Counted from the first letter of the stretch, positions 52,510 through 60,445 are shown. The stretch is DNA of 64,000 nt from Paenibacillus sp. J5C2022 (GCF_025567625.1 NZ_JAOQJC010000035.1:19725-83724); one strand, 5' to 3'. Made by a program: numbers and translations. Notes: generated by a model not told the origin, from the letters alone.

Positions 52510-52875
52510 ATGGCATATCAAAAATTGGGTCGTGACGCAAGCGCGCGTAAAGCATTGTTCCGTGATCTTGTAACGGACTTGTTCCTGTATGAGCGCATTC
52601 AAACGACAGAAGCGAAAGCGAAAGAGGTTCGTTCCATCGCTGAGAAGCTGATCACAAAGGCGAAGAAGGGTGACCTTCACGCTCGTCGCCAAGTGGCAGC
52701 TTACGTTCGCCGTGAGTCTATCGACGGTGGTCAAGATGCGATTCAGAAGCTGTTCTCCGAACTGGCAAGCCGTTATTCGGAGCGTGCAGGCGGTTATACG
52801 CGCATTCTGAAGCTGGGACCTCGTCGTGGCGATGCTGCGCCGATGGTTTACTTGGAGCTGGTTGACCGTACTTAG
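52510..52875 (+). CDS. rplQ: 50S ribosomal protein L17
   Basis: Tunnel-exit protein. 121 residues; YQKLGRDASARKALFRDLVT at the start and the end TRILKLGPRRGDAAPMVYLE. AAGGGAGGGGAA precedes ATG 52510. Last gene of the alpha operon, followed by a terminator. Confidence 0.98.
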   Translation: MAYQKLGRDASARKALFRDLVTDLFLYERIQTTEAKAKEVRSIAEKLITKAKKGDLHARRQVAAYVRRESIDGGQDAIQKLFSELASRYSERAGGYTRILKLGPRRGDAAPMVYLELVDRT

Positions 52876-52931
52876 TAGACGGGGCTGCAGGCAGTCCTTC
52901 TCTTCGTTGGTCGAATCGATAATAGAGAAAG

Positions 52932-52958
52932 GGTGGACCTTCGCGGCCACCTTTTTTT
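52932..52958 (+). terminator. Terminator after rplQ
   Basis: GGTGG-CC pairs with GG-CCACC around TTCGC (52932-52951) and is followed by seven T. It probably ends the S10-spc-alpha transcript. Confidence 0.88.
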
Positions 52959-53089
52959 GCATTATTACAATTTATATATTCTACTTGGCGATAAAACCTA
53001 CCTTTAAACGCGGTCGCGCATCTTCGAAATGCCTCGATAGAGTTTTTCTCATTTACTACTATATATGTCGCGATATGGAGAGTGTCAGC

Positions 53090-53830
53090 ATGCGCAATAT
53101 TGCCATTAAAGTAAGCTATGACGGAACGGACTTCAATGGCTATCAAATACAGCCGAGAGGACGTACCGTGCAAGGGGAGCTTGAGAAAGCGATCAGGCAT
53201 CTAAGCGGCGAGGAAGTGACGCTTATCGGATCTGGCCGAACGGATGCCGGCGTGCATGCGATGGGGCAAGTATGCAACTTCCGCACAACGTCGGCCATTC
53301 CAGTCGAACGGTGGGCTATTGCGCTTAATACGCGGCTTCCGGGCGATGTGATCATACTGGAGGCATGGGAAGTGCCGTATGAGTTCCATTCCAGCAAGTC
53401 TGCCAAGCGGAAGACGTACCGATACACGATCGATAACGGCAAATTCCCTGACGTGTTCCGCAAGCGTTATCGCTTCCATCATCCCGCGCGACTGGATACG
53501 GAGGCGATGAGCAGAGGATTAGCTCATTTAATCGGAACGCACGACTATACTTCATTCACGTCAACCCATTCCACCAAGCCCAGCCATATTCGCACGATTT
53601 ACGAGGCTCGATTAATACAGGAAGGCTCTGTAATTCATATTGAGCTGACGGGCAACGGATTTCTATACAATATGGTGCGCGTTATTGCCGGTACGATGAT
53701 GTTCGTCGGTCAAGGAAAGCTGAGGCCTGACGGTATCAAGACTATTCTGGATGGGTGCGACCGCAGTCTGGCGGGACCGACGGCCATGCCGCACGCCCTG
53801 ATGCTGGTTGCCGTGGAGTATGATGAGTAG
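53090..53830 (+). CDS. truA: tRNA pseudouridine(38-40) synthase
   Basis: Isomerises uridines 38-40 in the anticodon arm of tRNAs. The catalytic Asp52 lies in the signature SGRTDAGVHAMGQV; the KSAKRKTYRYTI and FLYNMVRVIAGTM blocks are also present. ATG 53090 is seven bases after GGAGAG and gives 246 residues, matching the family; the in-frame ATG 53075 lies before this site. In most Firmicutes the energy-coupling factor genes ecfA1-ecfA2-ecfT stand between rplQ and truA, but here only a terminator and about 130 bases separate them. Confidence 0.97.
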   Translation: MRNIAIKVSYDGTDFNGYQIQPRGRTVQGELEKAIRHLSGEEVTLIGSGRTDAGVHAMGQVCNFRTTSAIPVERWAIALNTRLPGDVIILEAWEVPYEFHSSKSAKRKTYRYTIDNGKFPDVFRKRYRFHHPARLDTEAMSRGLAHLIGTHDYTSFTSTHSTKPSHIRTIYEARLIQEGSVIHIELTGNGFLYNMVRVIAGTMMFVGQGKLRPDGIKTILDGCDRSLAGPTAMPHALMLVAVEYDE

Positions 53831-53854
53831 TCTGCATGAATGTGTGAAATAAGA

Positions 53855-53885
53855 AACAGCTCCTCCCGATTACAGAAGAGCTGTT
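53855..53885 (-). terminator. Terminator of the minus-strand DUF4097 gene
   Basis: Perfect arms AACAGCTC/GAGCTGTT (53855-53862, 53878-53885). Read on the minus strand, TTTCTTATTTC follows. It may also stop truA transcription, although the plus-strand side has no T-run. Confidence 0.7.
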
Positions 53886-53899
53886 AGAATAATGATGGA

Positions 53900-54919
53900 T
53901 TATTTCAGGGTGAAATTGCCGGAGCTGGTGCGGGCATATAAGAGCACCTTGCCGTCGCCGAACATTCCTTTTATAGCATCCTTATCCGTTGTCATCTCGC
54001 TAACGGTGAATCCGTTCTTCTTGACTTTCCCTACCCCTGAGCCGCCCATGTAATCGACGCTCAAGGACTCCGGATCCTGTTCCAGCTCGACCGTAATATT
54101 GCCGCTGGAGGCTTCCAGTTTCGTGTCGTAACGCAACTGCTCGGCATCCAGCTTTATGTTGCCGGAGGTGGCCTTGGCCGTCAATTCGGCGAACCCGTCC
54201 GATAGATCGATGCCGCCGCTTATTGCACGAATGTTCATCGTATCGGCCAGGTATTCTTCAATGGAGATGTTGCCGCTGCTCGTTATCGCTTCGATATGCT
54301 TGCCTTCAGCACGGTTCAGCTTAATGTTGCCGCTGCCAGCTTTCAATGTCATGTGGGAGCCTGTGACACTCTCCGCTTTAATATTGCCGCTGCCGGTCTT
54401 CGCATCCAGATTGTCTGCAGTAGCACCGATAATAGAGACATTGCCCGAACCGGCATAGGTCTGTATTCGTCCAGTTGCTACGTCGTTCACATTAATATTG
54501 CTGCTGCCTACTTTGACATCAAGCGCATTCCACTGCTTTTCAGGCAGCTCAATCGTCATTGAGACGTTGACAATCTGAATAATTTTCCATCCATCTTCGA
54601 GGCTTGCTTCCAACTGCAGCATGTTGCCGGATTGTTTGGAATCCAGCTTCAAGCTTTTCGCAATGGATGGCGTGGCGACTCCTTCCAGCTTGACGATCGC
54701 TTGAGAAGTGCCGCTGCCTTTTTCAATTTTGACGTTGATGCTTCTGCTCTCGATGTTCAGATTCTCTATCTGATTCATATCGAATGCGTATTCCTGATTG
54801 ACCTCGTCCGTCATGAATGAGACCAATCCTTCGACTGGGGATTTGCCGCCCGTGCCAATCACATAAGTGAGTCCGATGATTCCGATAATGACAAGAATAA
54901 TGCCTAATGATCGTTTCAC
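53900..54919 (-). CDS. DUF4097-type beta-repeat protein with N-terminal membrane anchor
   Basis: A 339-residue protein: a short basic start, one hydrophobic segment (SLGIILVIIGIIGLTYVIG) and then a long extracytoplasmic domain. From about residue 140 it has repeated units of 15-22 residues around a SGNI core (GSSNINV, GSGNVSI, GSGNIKA, GSGNIKL, SSGNISI, SGGIDL, TSGNIKL, SSGNITV, SSGNFTL), the pattern of the DUF4097/DUF2807 right-handed beta-helix families. Start GTG 54919 has GGAG eight bases upstream; GTG 54928 is also in frame. Such proteins are often tied to envelope-stress regulation in Firmicutes, but the function is unknown. Opposite strand to all nearby ribosomal genes. Confidence 0.85.
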   Translation of the reverse strand: MKRSLGIILVIIGIIGLTYVIGTGGKSPVEGLVSFMTDEVNQEYAFDMNQIENLNIESRSINVKIEKGSGTSQAIVKLEGVATPSIAKSLKLDSKQSGNMLQLEASLEDGWKIIQIVNVSMTIELPEKQWNALDVKVGSSNINVNDVATGRIQTYAGSGNVSIIGATADNLDAKTGSGNIKAESVTGSHMTLKAGSGNIKLNRAEGKHIEAITSSGNISIEEYLADTMNIRAISGGIDLSDGFAELTAKATSGNIKLDAEQLRYDTKLEASSGNITVELEQDPESLSVDYMGGSGVGKVKKNGFTVSEMTTDKDAIKGMFGDGKVLLYARTSSGNFTLK

Positions 54920-54981
54920 AATTTCCACTCCAATAGCGAAGTATTTTCCTTAATTGTAGCAGGGTCGATGGCAAATAAAAA

Positions 54982-55024
54982 CATGCTCATGCAGGAGCAT
55001 GACATCGGTCTCGAGACGGAGACC
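54982..55024. repeat. Two adjacent perfect palindromes in a divergent spacer
   Basis: CATGCTC/GAGCATG (54982-54988, 54995-55001) and GGTCTC/GAGACC (55007-55012, 55019-55024), each with a 6-base loop, in the 320-base spacer between the DUF4097 gene and rplM. They could be operators or RNA hairpins. The rest of the spacer holds the rplM promoter and a leader with two more hairpins (around 55118-55146 and AGCGCTATAGCGCT near 55184). Confidence 0.55.
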
Positions 55025-55073
55025 AGCGAATGTGGCGAATAGAGGCATGGCGTAAGAAAAAGTGATAAATGGC

Positions 55074-55102
55074 TTGCGTATCGATGCATTTTATAGTAGA
55101 AT
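55074..55102 (+). promoter_or_regulatory. Sigma-A promoter of rplM-rpsI
   Basis: TTGCGT (55074-55079), 17-base spacer, TAGAAT (55097-55102). The ~130-base leader after it has a bulged hairpin (CTTAGTGGCT pairing with AGCCCCGACTAGG) of the kind known as an L13 leader in Bacilli; that label is tentative. Confidence 0.65.
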
Positions 55103-55239
55103 ATAGCTTGTGCTTTCTTAGTGGCTATCCCACAGCCCCGACTAGGAAACGCGCTTGATATAGACAACATTGATTAATAAATCAGCGCTATAGCGCTGCT
55201 AAAACTTGAATATGGTAAGAGAATTAAGGAGGATCATCC

Positions 55240-55677
55240 ATGCGTACCACCTATATGGCTAAGCCGAATGAAGTTGAGCGTAAATGGTTCGTTATCGATG
55301 CCGCCGGCAAAACGCTCGGACGTCTGGCTAGCGAAGCTGCAAGCCTGATTCGCGGCAAACACAAGCCTCAATTCACGCCTCATGTTGATACTGGCGACTT
55401 CGTGATCGTTATCAACGCCGAGAAGATCGTATTGACAGGCAACAAGATGGCTGACAAGAACTACTATCGTCACTCCATGCATCCGGGCGGATTGAAAGTT
55501 ACTCCAGCTTGGAAGATGATTCAGAACAAGCCGGAGCGTATGATCGAGCTGGCTGTACACGGCATGCTGCCGAAGAATCGTCTGGGTAACAAGATGAAGT
55601 TGAAATTGAAAGTATACGCAGGTGCAGAACATCCACACCAAGCACAAAACCCTGAAGTCTACGAGCTTCGCGGGTAA
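55240..55677 (+). CDS. rplM: 50S ribosomal protein L13
   Basis: Early 50S assembly protein. 145 residues; MRTTYMAKPNEVERKWFVID, then TLGRLASEAASLIRGKHKPQ and AVHGMLPKNRLGNKMKLKLK. TAAGGAGGATCATCC precedes ATG 55240. It has its own promoter because the DUF4097 gene separates it from truA. Confidence 0.98.
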   Translation: MRTTYMAKPNEVERKWFVIDAAGKTLGRLASEAASLIRGKHKPQFTPHVDTGDFVIVINAEKIVLTGNKMADKNYYRHSMHPGGLKVTPAWKMIQNKPERMIELAVHGMLPKNRLGNKMKLKLKVYAGAEHPHQAQNPEVYELRG

Positions 55678-55697
55678 TAAAGAGGAGGACACGTTTC

Positions 55698-56090
55698 ATG
55701 GCTCAAGTGCAATACTATGGAACCGGTCGTCGTAAACACTCAGTTGCACGCGTACGTCTTGTGCCGGGTGAAGGACGAATCGTCATTAATAAACGTGACA
55801 TTAACGAATATTTCGGCTTGGAAACTTTGAAGCTGATCGTAAAACAACCTTTGAACTTGACTGACACATTGAACAAATACGATGTGCTTGTCATCGCTAA
55901 CGGCGGCGGCATGTCCGGTCAAGCGGGCGCAATTCGCCACGGGATTTCCCGTGCTCTGCTGAAAGCAGACCCTGAATTCCGTCCATCGCTTAAGCGCGCA
56001 GGCTTCCTGACTCGCGATCCGCGTATGAAAGAACGTAAGAAATACGGTCTTAAAGCGGCTCGTCGCGCTCCACAGTTCTCGAAACGTTAA
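55698..56090 (+). CDS. rpsI: 30S ribosomal protein S9
   Basis: 30S head protein whose C-terminal tail reaches the P-site tRNA anticodon. 130 residues: YYGTGRRKHSVARVRLVPGE at the start and the basic tail GLKAARRAPQFSKR. AGAGGAGGACACG precedes ATG 55698. Followed by a strong terminator. Confidence 0.98.
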   Translation: MAQVQYYGTGRRKHSVARVRLVPGEGRIVINKRDINEYFGLETLKLIVKQPLNLTDTLNKYDVLVIANGGGMSGQAGAIRHGISRALLKADPEFRPSLKRAGFLTRDPRMKERKKYGLKAARRAPQFSKR

Positions 56091-56105
56091 TATTTGCTTG
56101 GAAAG

Positions 56106-56136
56106 AGCCTCCGGCCTTATGGCTGGAGGCTTTTTT
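56106..56136 (+). terminator. Terminator after rpsI
   Basis: Arms AGCCTCCGGCC/GGCTGGAGGCT (56106-56116, 56121-56131; one G-U) with a TTAT loop and six T. Confidence 0.93.
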
Positions 56137-56276
56137 GTGCGTTGCGCGGGAACATTACGGTGACCGCTCCGAAGGGCAAAGCATAGGCTAAAACACAGCA
56201 GGCAGGCAAGAGAGGAAATGTTCGATGGAGATGAATGTCAATTAGCCATTGAATTTCATATAAGGAGGATTTATAA

Positions 56277-56315
56277 TTGATAATACAGATGAAATTACTT
56301 GGAATTAGAAAGTGA
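56277..56315 (+). CDS. Possible 12-codon leader peptide upstream of cysH
   Basis: TTG 56277 lies eight bases after a strong AAGGAGGA (56262-56269) and opens MIIQMKLLGIRK, whose stop TGA (56313-56315) is part of the cysH ribosome binding region (GTGAGGTCG). A good Shine-Dalgarno without a gene behind it is the main evidence. It has no Cys or Met run that would make it a classical attenuator. Could also be a relic of an older gene start. Confidence 0.3.
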   Translation: MIIQMKLLGIRK

Positions 56316-56324
56316 GGTCGTATA

Positions 56325-57020
56325 ATGAACTTGTTTGAGAAGGAAGCGCTTATTAAAGAGAAAGCGGTCGAGTTGGAAACGGCGTCGCCCGAGGAGATCT
56401 TGCGATTTGCCACGGATACGTTCCCGAACATCACGTTCGCTTGCAGCTTTGGAGCAGAGGATGTCGTATTGGTCGATATGCTGCAGAAGGTAAGTCCGAA
56501 GACGGATATATTCTATCTGGACACGGACTTCCACTTCAAGGAGACGTATGAGACCAGAGATCGGCTTAAGGAAAGATATCCCGGCATTCCATTCGTGGAA
56601 GTGAAGCCGGAGCTTACGCCGGAGGAGCAGGCTGCACAATTCGGCGAAGAGTTATGGAAGAGCGATGCCAATCAGTGCTGCAACATTCGGAAGGTTGCAC
56701 CGTTGACGTCCATCCTATCCAAGTATGAAGCCTGGATTACCGGTATTCGCCGCGATCAGGCGCCGACGCGCGCCAATGCCAAGAAGATTGAGTACGACGA
56801 GAAATTCGGATTAGTGAAGTTCAATCCGATTGCAAGCTGGAGCAACGAAGATGTGTGGACGTATATTCGAGACAATAATGTCATCTACAATCCACTGCAT
56901 GACCGCAATTATCCAAGCATAGGCTGCGAGTATTGCACGCGGCAGGTCATGCCGGGAGAAGATCCGCGGGCGGGACGCTGGTCGGGCAATGAGAAGACGG
57001 AATGCGGTCTGCACAAGTAA
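56325..57020 (+). CDS. cysH: Adenylyl-sulfate (APS) reductase, Fe-S type CysH
   Basis: Reduces activated sulfate to sulfite with thioredoxin. The PP-loop core (FACSFGAEDVVLVDML) is followed by the cysteine pairs Cys118-Cys119 (NQCCNIRK) and Cys201/Cys204 (CEYC) that hold a [4Fe-4S] cluster; their presence marks the APS-using type (or dual APS/PAPS), not the E. coli PAPS reductase. The catalytic Cys227 is in the C-terminal ECGLHK. 231 residues. No APS kinase gene is seen beside it, which fits direct use of APS. Start ATG 56325. Confidence 0.93.
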   Translation: MNLFEKEALIKEKAVELETASPEEILRFATDTFPNITFACSFGAEDVVLVDMLQKVSPKTDIFYLDTDFHFKETYETRDRLKERYPGIPFVEVKPELTPEEQAAQFGEELWKSDANQCCNIRKVAPLTSILSKYEAWITGIRRDQAPTRANAKKIEYDEKFGLVKFNPIASWSNEDVWTYIRDNNVIYNPLHDRNYPSIGCEYCTRQVMPGEDPRAGRWSGNEKTECGLHK

Positions 57021-57054
57021 GCAGTCTACAAGGAAAGAGGAGGTTGAATGACCA

Positions 57055-58230
57055 ATGACGCAAATATTGCCTCATGGCGGCAAGCTGATTAATCGGATTG
57101 CACAAGGGGAAGAGCGCGAGGCGGCGTTGAATAAAGCGACATCTCTGCCTGCGATCACGATTAACGCATGGACCATATCGGATCTGGATTTGATCGGAGT
57201 AGGCGCTTTTTCACCGTTGACCGGATTTATGAATGAAATGGATTACCGCTCTGTTGTTCACAATATGAAGCTTGCCGACGGTACGTTGTGGAGTATTCCC
57301 ATCACATTGGCTGTACAAGAAGAAGAGCTGGCGTGGCTGAAGACGGGCGAGCAGGCTGCGCTGATCGGGGAAGACGGCATTACTTACGGCATTATTGCGA
57401 TTGATAGCATATATGTAGCGGATCAGAAGGAAGAGGCTGTTCGCGTATTCAAGACGGACGACATTGCCCATCCCGGTGTGAAGAAATTGTTCGGGCAACC
57501 GTCCACTTATGTAGGCGGAGCCATTACCGTGCTTAATCGTCCGCGTCCTTCCCGGTTCACGGAGTTCTACTTCGATCCTGCGGAGACGCGGAAGCAATTC
57601 GCAGAGAAGGGATGGAAGACGGTCGTCGGCTTCCAGACACGCAATCCGGTCCATCGCGCCCATGAATATATACAGAAAACGGCCATGGAGATTGTAGACG
57701 CACTATTCCTCAATCCCCTCGTAGGGGAGACGAAGTCCGACGATGTGCCAGCGGATGTGCGGATGAAGAGTTATCTTGCGCTGTTGGAGCATTATTATCC
57801 GGAGGATCGTACCTTCCTGGGCGTATTTCCGGCCGCTATGCGTTACGCCGGTCCGCGTGAAGCAATCTTCCATGCCATTGTAAGGAAAAATTATGGCTGC
57901 ACGCATTTCATTGTCGGACGCGATCATGCCGGTGTCGGCGATTATTACGGCACGTACGAGGCGCAAGAGCTGTTGAAGTCGATTCCGGCGGAGGACCTTG
58001 GCATTACTCCGCTTTACTTCGAGCACAGCTTCTTCTGCTCGGCTTGCGGCAATATGGCTACGTCGAAGACATGTCCGCATGACAAGTCGAAGCATGTGGC
58101 GCTATCCGGTACGAAGGTAAGGGAAATGCTGCGCAACGGCATATGCCCGCCGCCGGAGTTCTCCCGGCCGGAGGTCGCTTCCATTCTGATTGCCGGCATG
58201 ACGGAACAGGAGCAACCGGTCGCGACATGA
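57055..58230 (+). CDS. sat: Sulfate adenylyltransferase (ATP sulfurylase)
   Basis: Makes APS from ATP and sulfate, the step before CysH. The homodimeric bacterial type of 391 residues without an APS-kinase domain. ATP-binding motif QTRNPVHRAHE (194-204) and the VGRDHAGVGDYYG block are intact; a zinc-finger-like CSACGNMATSKTCPH follows near residue 340. AGAGGAGG is about 12 bases before ATG 57055, a slightly long spacing. Forms a two-gene operon with cysH and ends at a long terminator. Confidence 0.97.
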   Translation: MTQILPHGGKLINRIAQGEEREAALNKATSLPAITINAWTISDLDLIGVGAFSPLTGFMNEMDYRSVVHNMKLADGTLWSIPITLAVQEEELAWLKTGEQAALIGEDGITYGIIAIDSIYVADQKEEAVRVFKTDDIAHPGVKKLFGQPSTYVGGAITVLNRPRPSRFTEFYFDPAETRKQFAEKGWKTVVGFQTRNPVHRAHEYIQKTAMEIVDALFLNPLVGETKSDDVPADVRMKSYLALLEHYYPEDRTFLGVFPAAMRYAGPREAIFHAIVRKNYGCTHFIVGRDHAGVGDYYGTYEAQELLKSIPAEDLGITPLYFEHSFFCSACGNMATSKTCPHDKSKHVALSGTKVREMLRNGICPPPEFSRPEVASILIAGMTEQEQPVAT

Positions 58231-58245
58231 AAGACACATAATTAG

Positions 58246-58336
58246 CCACCTCGTCCCATATACATGAAACTGAGCGTAGGGCTTATCCTTTTGGAGGCTC
58301 TGCTCAGTGAATTCATGGGGACGGGGTGGTTTTTTT
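58246..58336 (+). terminator. Terminator after sat, running into the cwlD start region
   Basis: Outer arms CCACCTCGTCCC (58246-58257) and GGGACGGGGTGG (58318-58329), inner arms ATGAA/TTCAT and CTGAGC/GCTCAG, then seven T. The T-run ends only eight bases before the chosen cwlD start, so cwlD must be transcribed by read-through or from a promoter I cannot see. Confidence 0.8.
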
Positions 58337-58343
58337 GCGGGGG

Positions 58344-59135
58344 ATGGGTGGCCGCGTAGTCGTATGGATGACCTATAAGGGCGTATTGCGCTTAGCTATA
58401 GCTGGAGTTGTCGTCGGGTTGACCGCCTTGCTGCTCGCCCGCAGCATTCCTGCCACCAGTACATGGTCGTATTGGACGCTTCCTCTGTCGGGCAAGACGA
58501 TCGCCATTGACGCAGGTCATGGAGGAGTGGACGGAGGAGCGGTGAGCAAGCAAGGGGCGGTGGAGAAGGACTTGAATCTGGCGATTGCGCTCTACTTGCG
58601 GGATTACCTGCAGCAGGCGGGTGCCGTCGTATTCATGACGCGCGAAGGCGACAACGATCTGGCGACGGGCGATGCTCATGCTTACAGCAAGCGCAAGACG
58701 GAAGATCTGAAGAGGCGCGTCTCACTAATTAAGGAGCAGAATGCCGCAGCGGTAATCAGCATTCATATGAACAGCATCCCGTCGGAGAAGTGGTCCGGTG
58801 CCCAGACGTTCTATCATCCGGAGACGCATCCTGACAATAAGCTGCTCGCCGCATTCATTCAGAATGAAATCCGGCACAATCTGGGCAATACGTCGCGTAT
58901 CGCTTCCGTCAAGAAGGACGTCTACCTGATGAAGGCGATTCCCGATGTGCCGACCGCGCTGGTGGAGGTGGGCTTCCTCTCCAATCCCGGGGAGGCGAAG
59001 CGGCTGGTGGATGCGGAATATCAGCGTCAGGTGGCGGCCGCGATCTATCAAGGCATTCTTCGCTTCAGCTCCGGCGAGAAGCTGAGCGGTCAGGAGCAGG
59101 AGGAAGTGGAGCTTCAGAATAACAAGAAGAAATGA
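58344..59135 (+). CDS. cwlD: N-acetylmuramoyl-L-alanine amidase CwlD (spore cortex)
   Basis: In sporulating Bacilli CwlD removes peptide side chains as the first step of muramic-delta-lactam formation in the spore cortex, with PdaA. One N-terminal membrane segment (LRLAIAGVVVGLTALLLA) is followed by an Amidase_3 domain with zinc ligands in IAIDAGHGGVDGG (His), VEKDLNLA (Glu) and VISIHMNSI (His), and the catalytic Glu in PTALVEVGFLSNPGE. About 263 residues from ATG 58344; ATG 58368 is also possible and no ribosome binding site decides clearly. A Gln/Glu/Lys-rich tail ends the protein. Confidence 0.93.
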   Translation: MGGRVVVWMTYKGVLRLAIAGVVVGLTALLLARSIPATSTWSYWTLPLSGKTIAIDAGHGGVDGGAVSKQGAVEKDLNLAIALYLRDYLQQAGAVVFMTREGDNDLATGDAHAYSKRKTEDLKRRVSLIKEQNAAAVISIHMNSIPSEKWSGAQTFYHPETHPDNKLLAAFIQNEIRHNLGNTSRIASVKKDVYLMKAIPDVPTALVEVGFLSNPGEAKRLVDAEYQRQVAAAIYQGILRFSSGEKLSGQEQEEVELQNNKKK

Positions 59136-59265
59136 TGCGTGGCGATGAGGAGAGAGGCGACGGTATTGCTGGGCAAGAGGCTGAGAGCAAGAGACTGGCT
59201 TCGCTTCGCCGCTATGTTATAATGGGAGCGAGTAGGGAGCTATCTACATAAAGGTGGGACTAGTA

Positions 59266-60369
59266 ATGACGTTGACACGCGAGCAAGCGATTGAAGCCAT
59301 CGAATCCGTGATGGCTGAAGGATATGGCACGGAAGGCATCTCCTTCCGCGACGTGATGGTGCGGGACCGTGGCGTATCGCTCACGGTCCTGGGAGCGAGC
59401 GCGGCGGCACAGCCCGCGCTCGAGGCCTCGCTGCGCGAGGCCCTGGCGCGCCTCGGCGCCGATACCGTGCATTGCCGGTATCGGGATGAGGGCGCGCCTG
59501 CGGCGGGCGGCGAAGCTGCGCCCGCCGACAAGGCGGCGCCCGGCACAGCCGGCGCCGCAGGGAACGGCGGCCCCGTACAAGGGCACGGGGCCGGCCTGAT
59601 CTCCCCGCTGCTGGAGCCCGGCAGCGGGGTGCAGTTCATCGCCGTCGCCAGCGGCAAGGGCGGCGTCGGCAAGTCTACGGTGACCGTCAATCTGGCGGTC
59701 GCCTTGGCCCGCAAGGGCAAGCGGGTCGGCATTATCGACGCCGACATCTACGGCTTCAGCGTGCCTGACATGATGGGCATCGAAGAGCGCCCCGAAGTCG
59801 TGAACGAACGCGTCATCCCGATCGAGCGATTCGGCGTGAAGGTCATGTCGATGGGCTTCTTCGTGGAAGACAACAGCCCGATTGTCTGGCGTGGACCGAT
59901 GCTGGGCAAGATGCTGCGCAACTTCTTCCAGGAGATCGAGTGGGGAGAGCTGGATTACATGCTGCTTGACCTGCCGCCGGGTACCGGAGATGTAGCGCTG
60001 GATGTGCATCAGATCATCCCGCACAGCAAGGAGATCATCGTAACGACGCCGCATGCGACGGCTGCCTTCGTCGCGGCTCGTGCAGGCGCTATGGCGATTA
60101 CCACCAAGCATGAAATCATCGGAGTGGTGGAGAACATGTCTTACTTCCAGTCGACTGCGACAGGAGAGAAGGAATACGTCTTCGGCCGCGGCGGCGGCGG
60201 CCGACTGGCGGAGACGCTGCATTGCGACCTGCTGGCGCAGATACCGCTGGGAGCACCGGACAACCATCCGTCCGAGCCCGATTTCTCACCGTCCATCTAC
60301 AAGACGGATACAGAGACGGGACAATTGTACCTGGAGTTGGCGGATAGCGTGTTGAAGCGGTGCGAATAA
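59266..60369 (+). CDS. salA: Mrp/NBP35-family ATPase (SalA type)
   Basis: P-loop ATPase of 367 residues. An N-terminal MIP18/DUF59-type domain (about 1-74) is joined by a Gly/Ala/Pro-rich linker (about 75-118) to a ParA-like domain with the deviant Walker A SGKGGVGKST (129-138) and LLDLPPGTGD. The CxxC pair that Mrp Fe-S carriers need for cluster binding is absent (ENMSYFQSTATGEKEYVFG), as in B. subtilis SalA, a regulator that lowers ScoC expression. ATG 59266 follows AAAGGTGGG. The linker DNA is far richer in G+C than the surroundings. Located between cwlD and gerD exactly as in B. subtilis. Confidence 0.9.
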   Translation: MTLTREQAIEAIESVMAEGYGTEGISFRDVMVRDRGVSLTVLGASAAAQPALEASLREALARLGADTVHCRYRDEGAPAAGGEAAPADKAAPGTAGAAGNGGPVQGHGAGLISPLLEPGSGVQFIAVASGKGGVGKSTVTVNLAVALARKGKRVGIIDADIYGFSVPDMMGIEERPEVVNERVIPIERFGVKVMSMGFFVEDNSPIVWRGPMLGKMLRNFFQEIEWGELDYMLLDLPPGTGDVALDVHQIIPHSKEIIVTTPHATAAFVAARAGAMAITTKHEIIGVVENMSYFQSTATGEKEYVFGRGGGGRLAETLHCDLLAQIPLGAPDNHPSEPDFSPSIYKTDTETGQLYLELADSVLKRCE

Positions 60370-60374
60370 TGAAC

Positions 60375-60414
60375 AAAGCTCGATTCCTCTCAAGACGAGG
60401 CGGAATCGAGCTTT
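60375..60414. terminator. Bidirectional terminator between salA and gerD
   Basis: Perfect 13-base arms AAAGCTCGATTCC/GGAATCGAGCTTT (60375-60387, 60402-60414), followed by CTTTC on the plus side; the arm ends give T-runs in both directions. Confidence 0.85.
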
Positions 60415-60445
60415 CTTTCATGCGTTGCGGAACGGCCGTGATGGT

